NCBI GenBank assembly: GCA_964481165.1
Contig: CAYZYC010000018.1
Coordinates: 1-30,172 of the forward strand
Length of the DNA stretch: 30,172 nt
Reading direction: 5' to 3'
DNA from: Zeimonas sp964481165
GTDB taxonomy: Bacteria > Pseudomonadota > Gammaproteobacteria > Burkholderiales > Burkholderiaceae_E
Made by a program: the position numbers and the translations under genes. This document shows positions 30,111-30,172 of this stretch, in pieces (the stretch's first letter is position 1; each line of letters begins with the position of its first letter). A model generated the notes under the pieces. It was not told where the DNA came from. It saw only the letters and a program-made list of their open reading frames with translations, and did no database searches.

Positions 30111-30172
30111 ACGTTGCGGTGCGGGCGCGGCAGGCGGCGGCGGGGCGGGGCGCTCGCTGCGCCGGTCGGTGC

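Noticed and set aside
30111..30172. Terminator or further gene after the MFS transporter
   Set aside because: The 62 bases are GC-rich with no hairpin followed by a T run and no start codon with a usable frame before the window edge.

Overview
The window is a very GC-rich bacterial chromosome segment packed with genes on both strands. Its contents point to a betaproteobacterium able to break down aromatic acids without oxygen, probably a facultative denitrifier. The evidence is a Thauera-type ATP-dependent benzoyl-CoA reductase tail (bcrA-bcrD-fdx), two aromatic acid-CoA ligases, a Liv-type uptake ABC transporter, a nitrogen-oxide/oxygen response module and a general secretory (type II) operon. 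The species cannot be named from the sequence alone.

Region 1 (1-1745, + strand): the 3' end of a bcr operon, with the C-terminus of BcrA, complete BcrD and the two-cluster ferredoxin that feeds electrons to the reductase, closed by a strong hairpin terminator.

Region 2 (1745-14442, - strand): fourteen collinear genes converging on bcr. In transcription order they are a periplasmic binding protein, LivH, LivM, LivG, LivF, a FlK-like thioesterase, a PaaK-type phenylacetate-CoA ligase, a benzoate-CoA-ligase-like enzyme, a DUF2249 protein, a polytopic NnrS/heme-copper-like membrane protein, a hemerythrin-like protein, a tandem GNAT acetyltransferase, a MIP18/SufT-like protein and a second polytopic membrane protein. 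The first eight look like uptake and CoA activation of aromatic acids. The last six look like an anaerobic or nitric-oxide response set. A near-perfect FNR/DNR-type box (4881-4894) lies at canonical class II spacing from a possible -10 in front of the hemerythrin gene.

Region 3 (14443-15969): a divergent regulatory region, then an overlapping GNAT-Rrf2 pair. This pair strongly recalls BadL-BadM of Rhodopseudomonas palustris, in which an acetyltransferase makes the ligand that relieves an Rrf2-family repressor of benzoyl-CoA reductase genes. The Rrf2-like protein here has no cysteine at all.

Region 4 (15970-30172): thyA, whose 3' end is tandemly duplicated, then the type II secretion genes (gspC on -, gspGHIJKLMNDEF on +), then a DUF1232 membrane protein and an MFS transporter. 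No rRNA, tRNA, CRISPR, phage or insertion sequence was seen, and no gene-free stretch is longer than about 240 bases.

The most interesting hypothesis is that regions 1-3 form one integrated unit: uptake, CoA activation, dearomatisation, small-molecule acetylation control and protection of an oxygen/NO-sensitive reductase.
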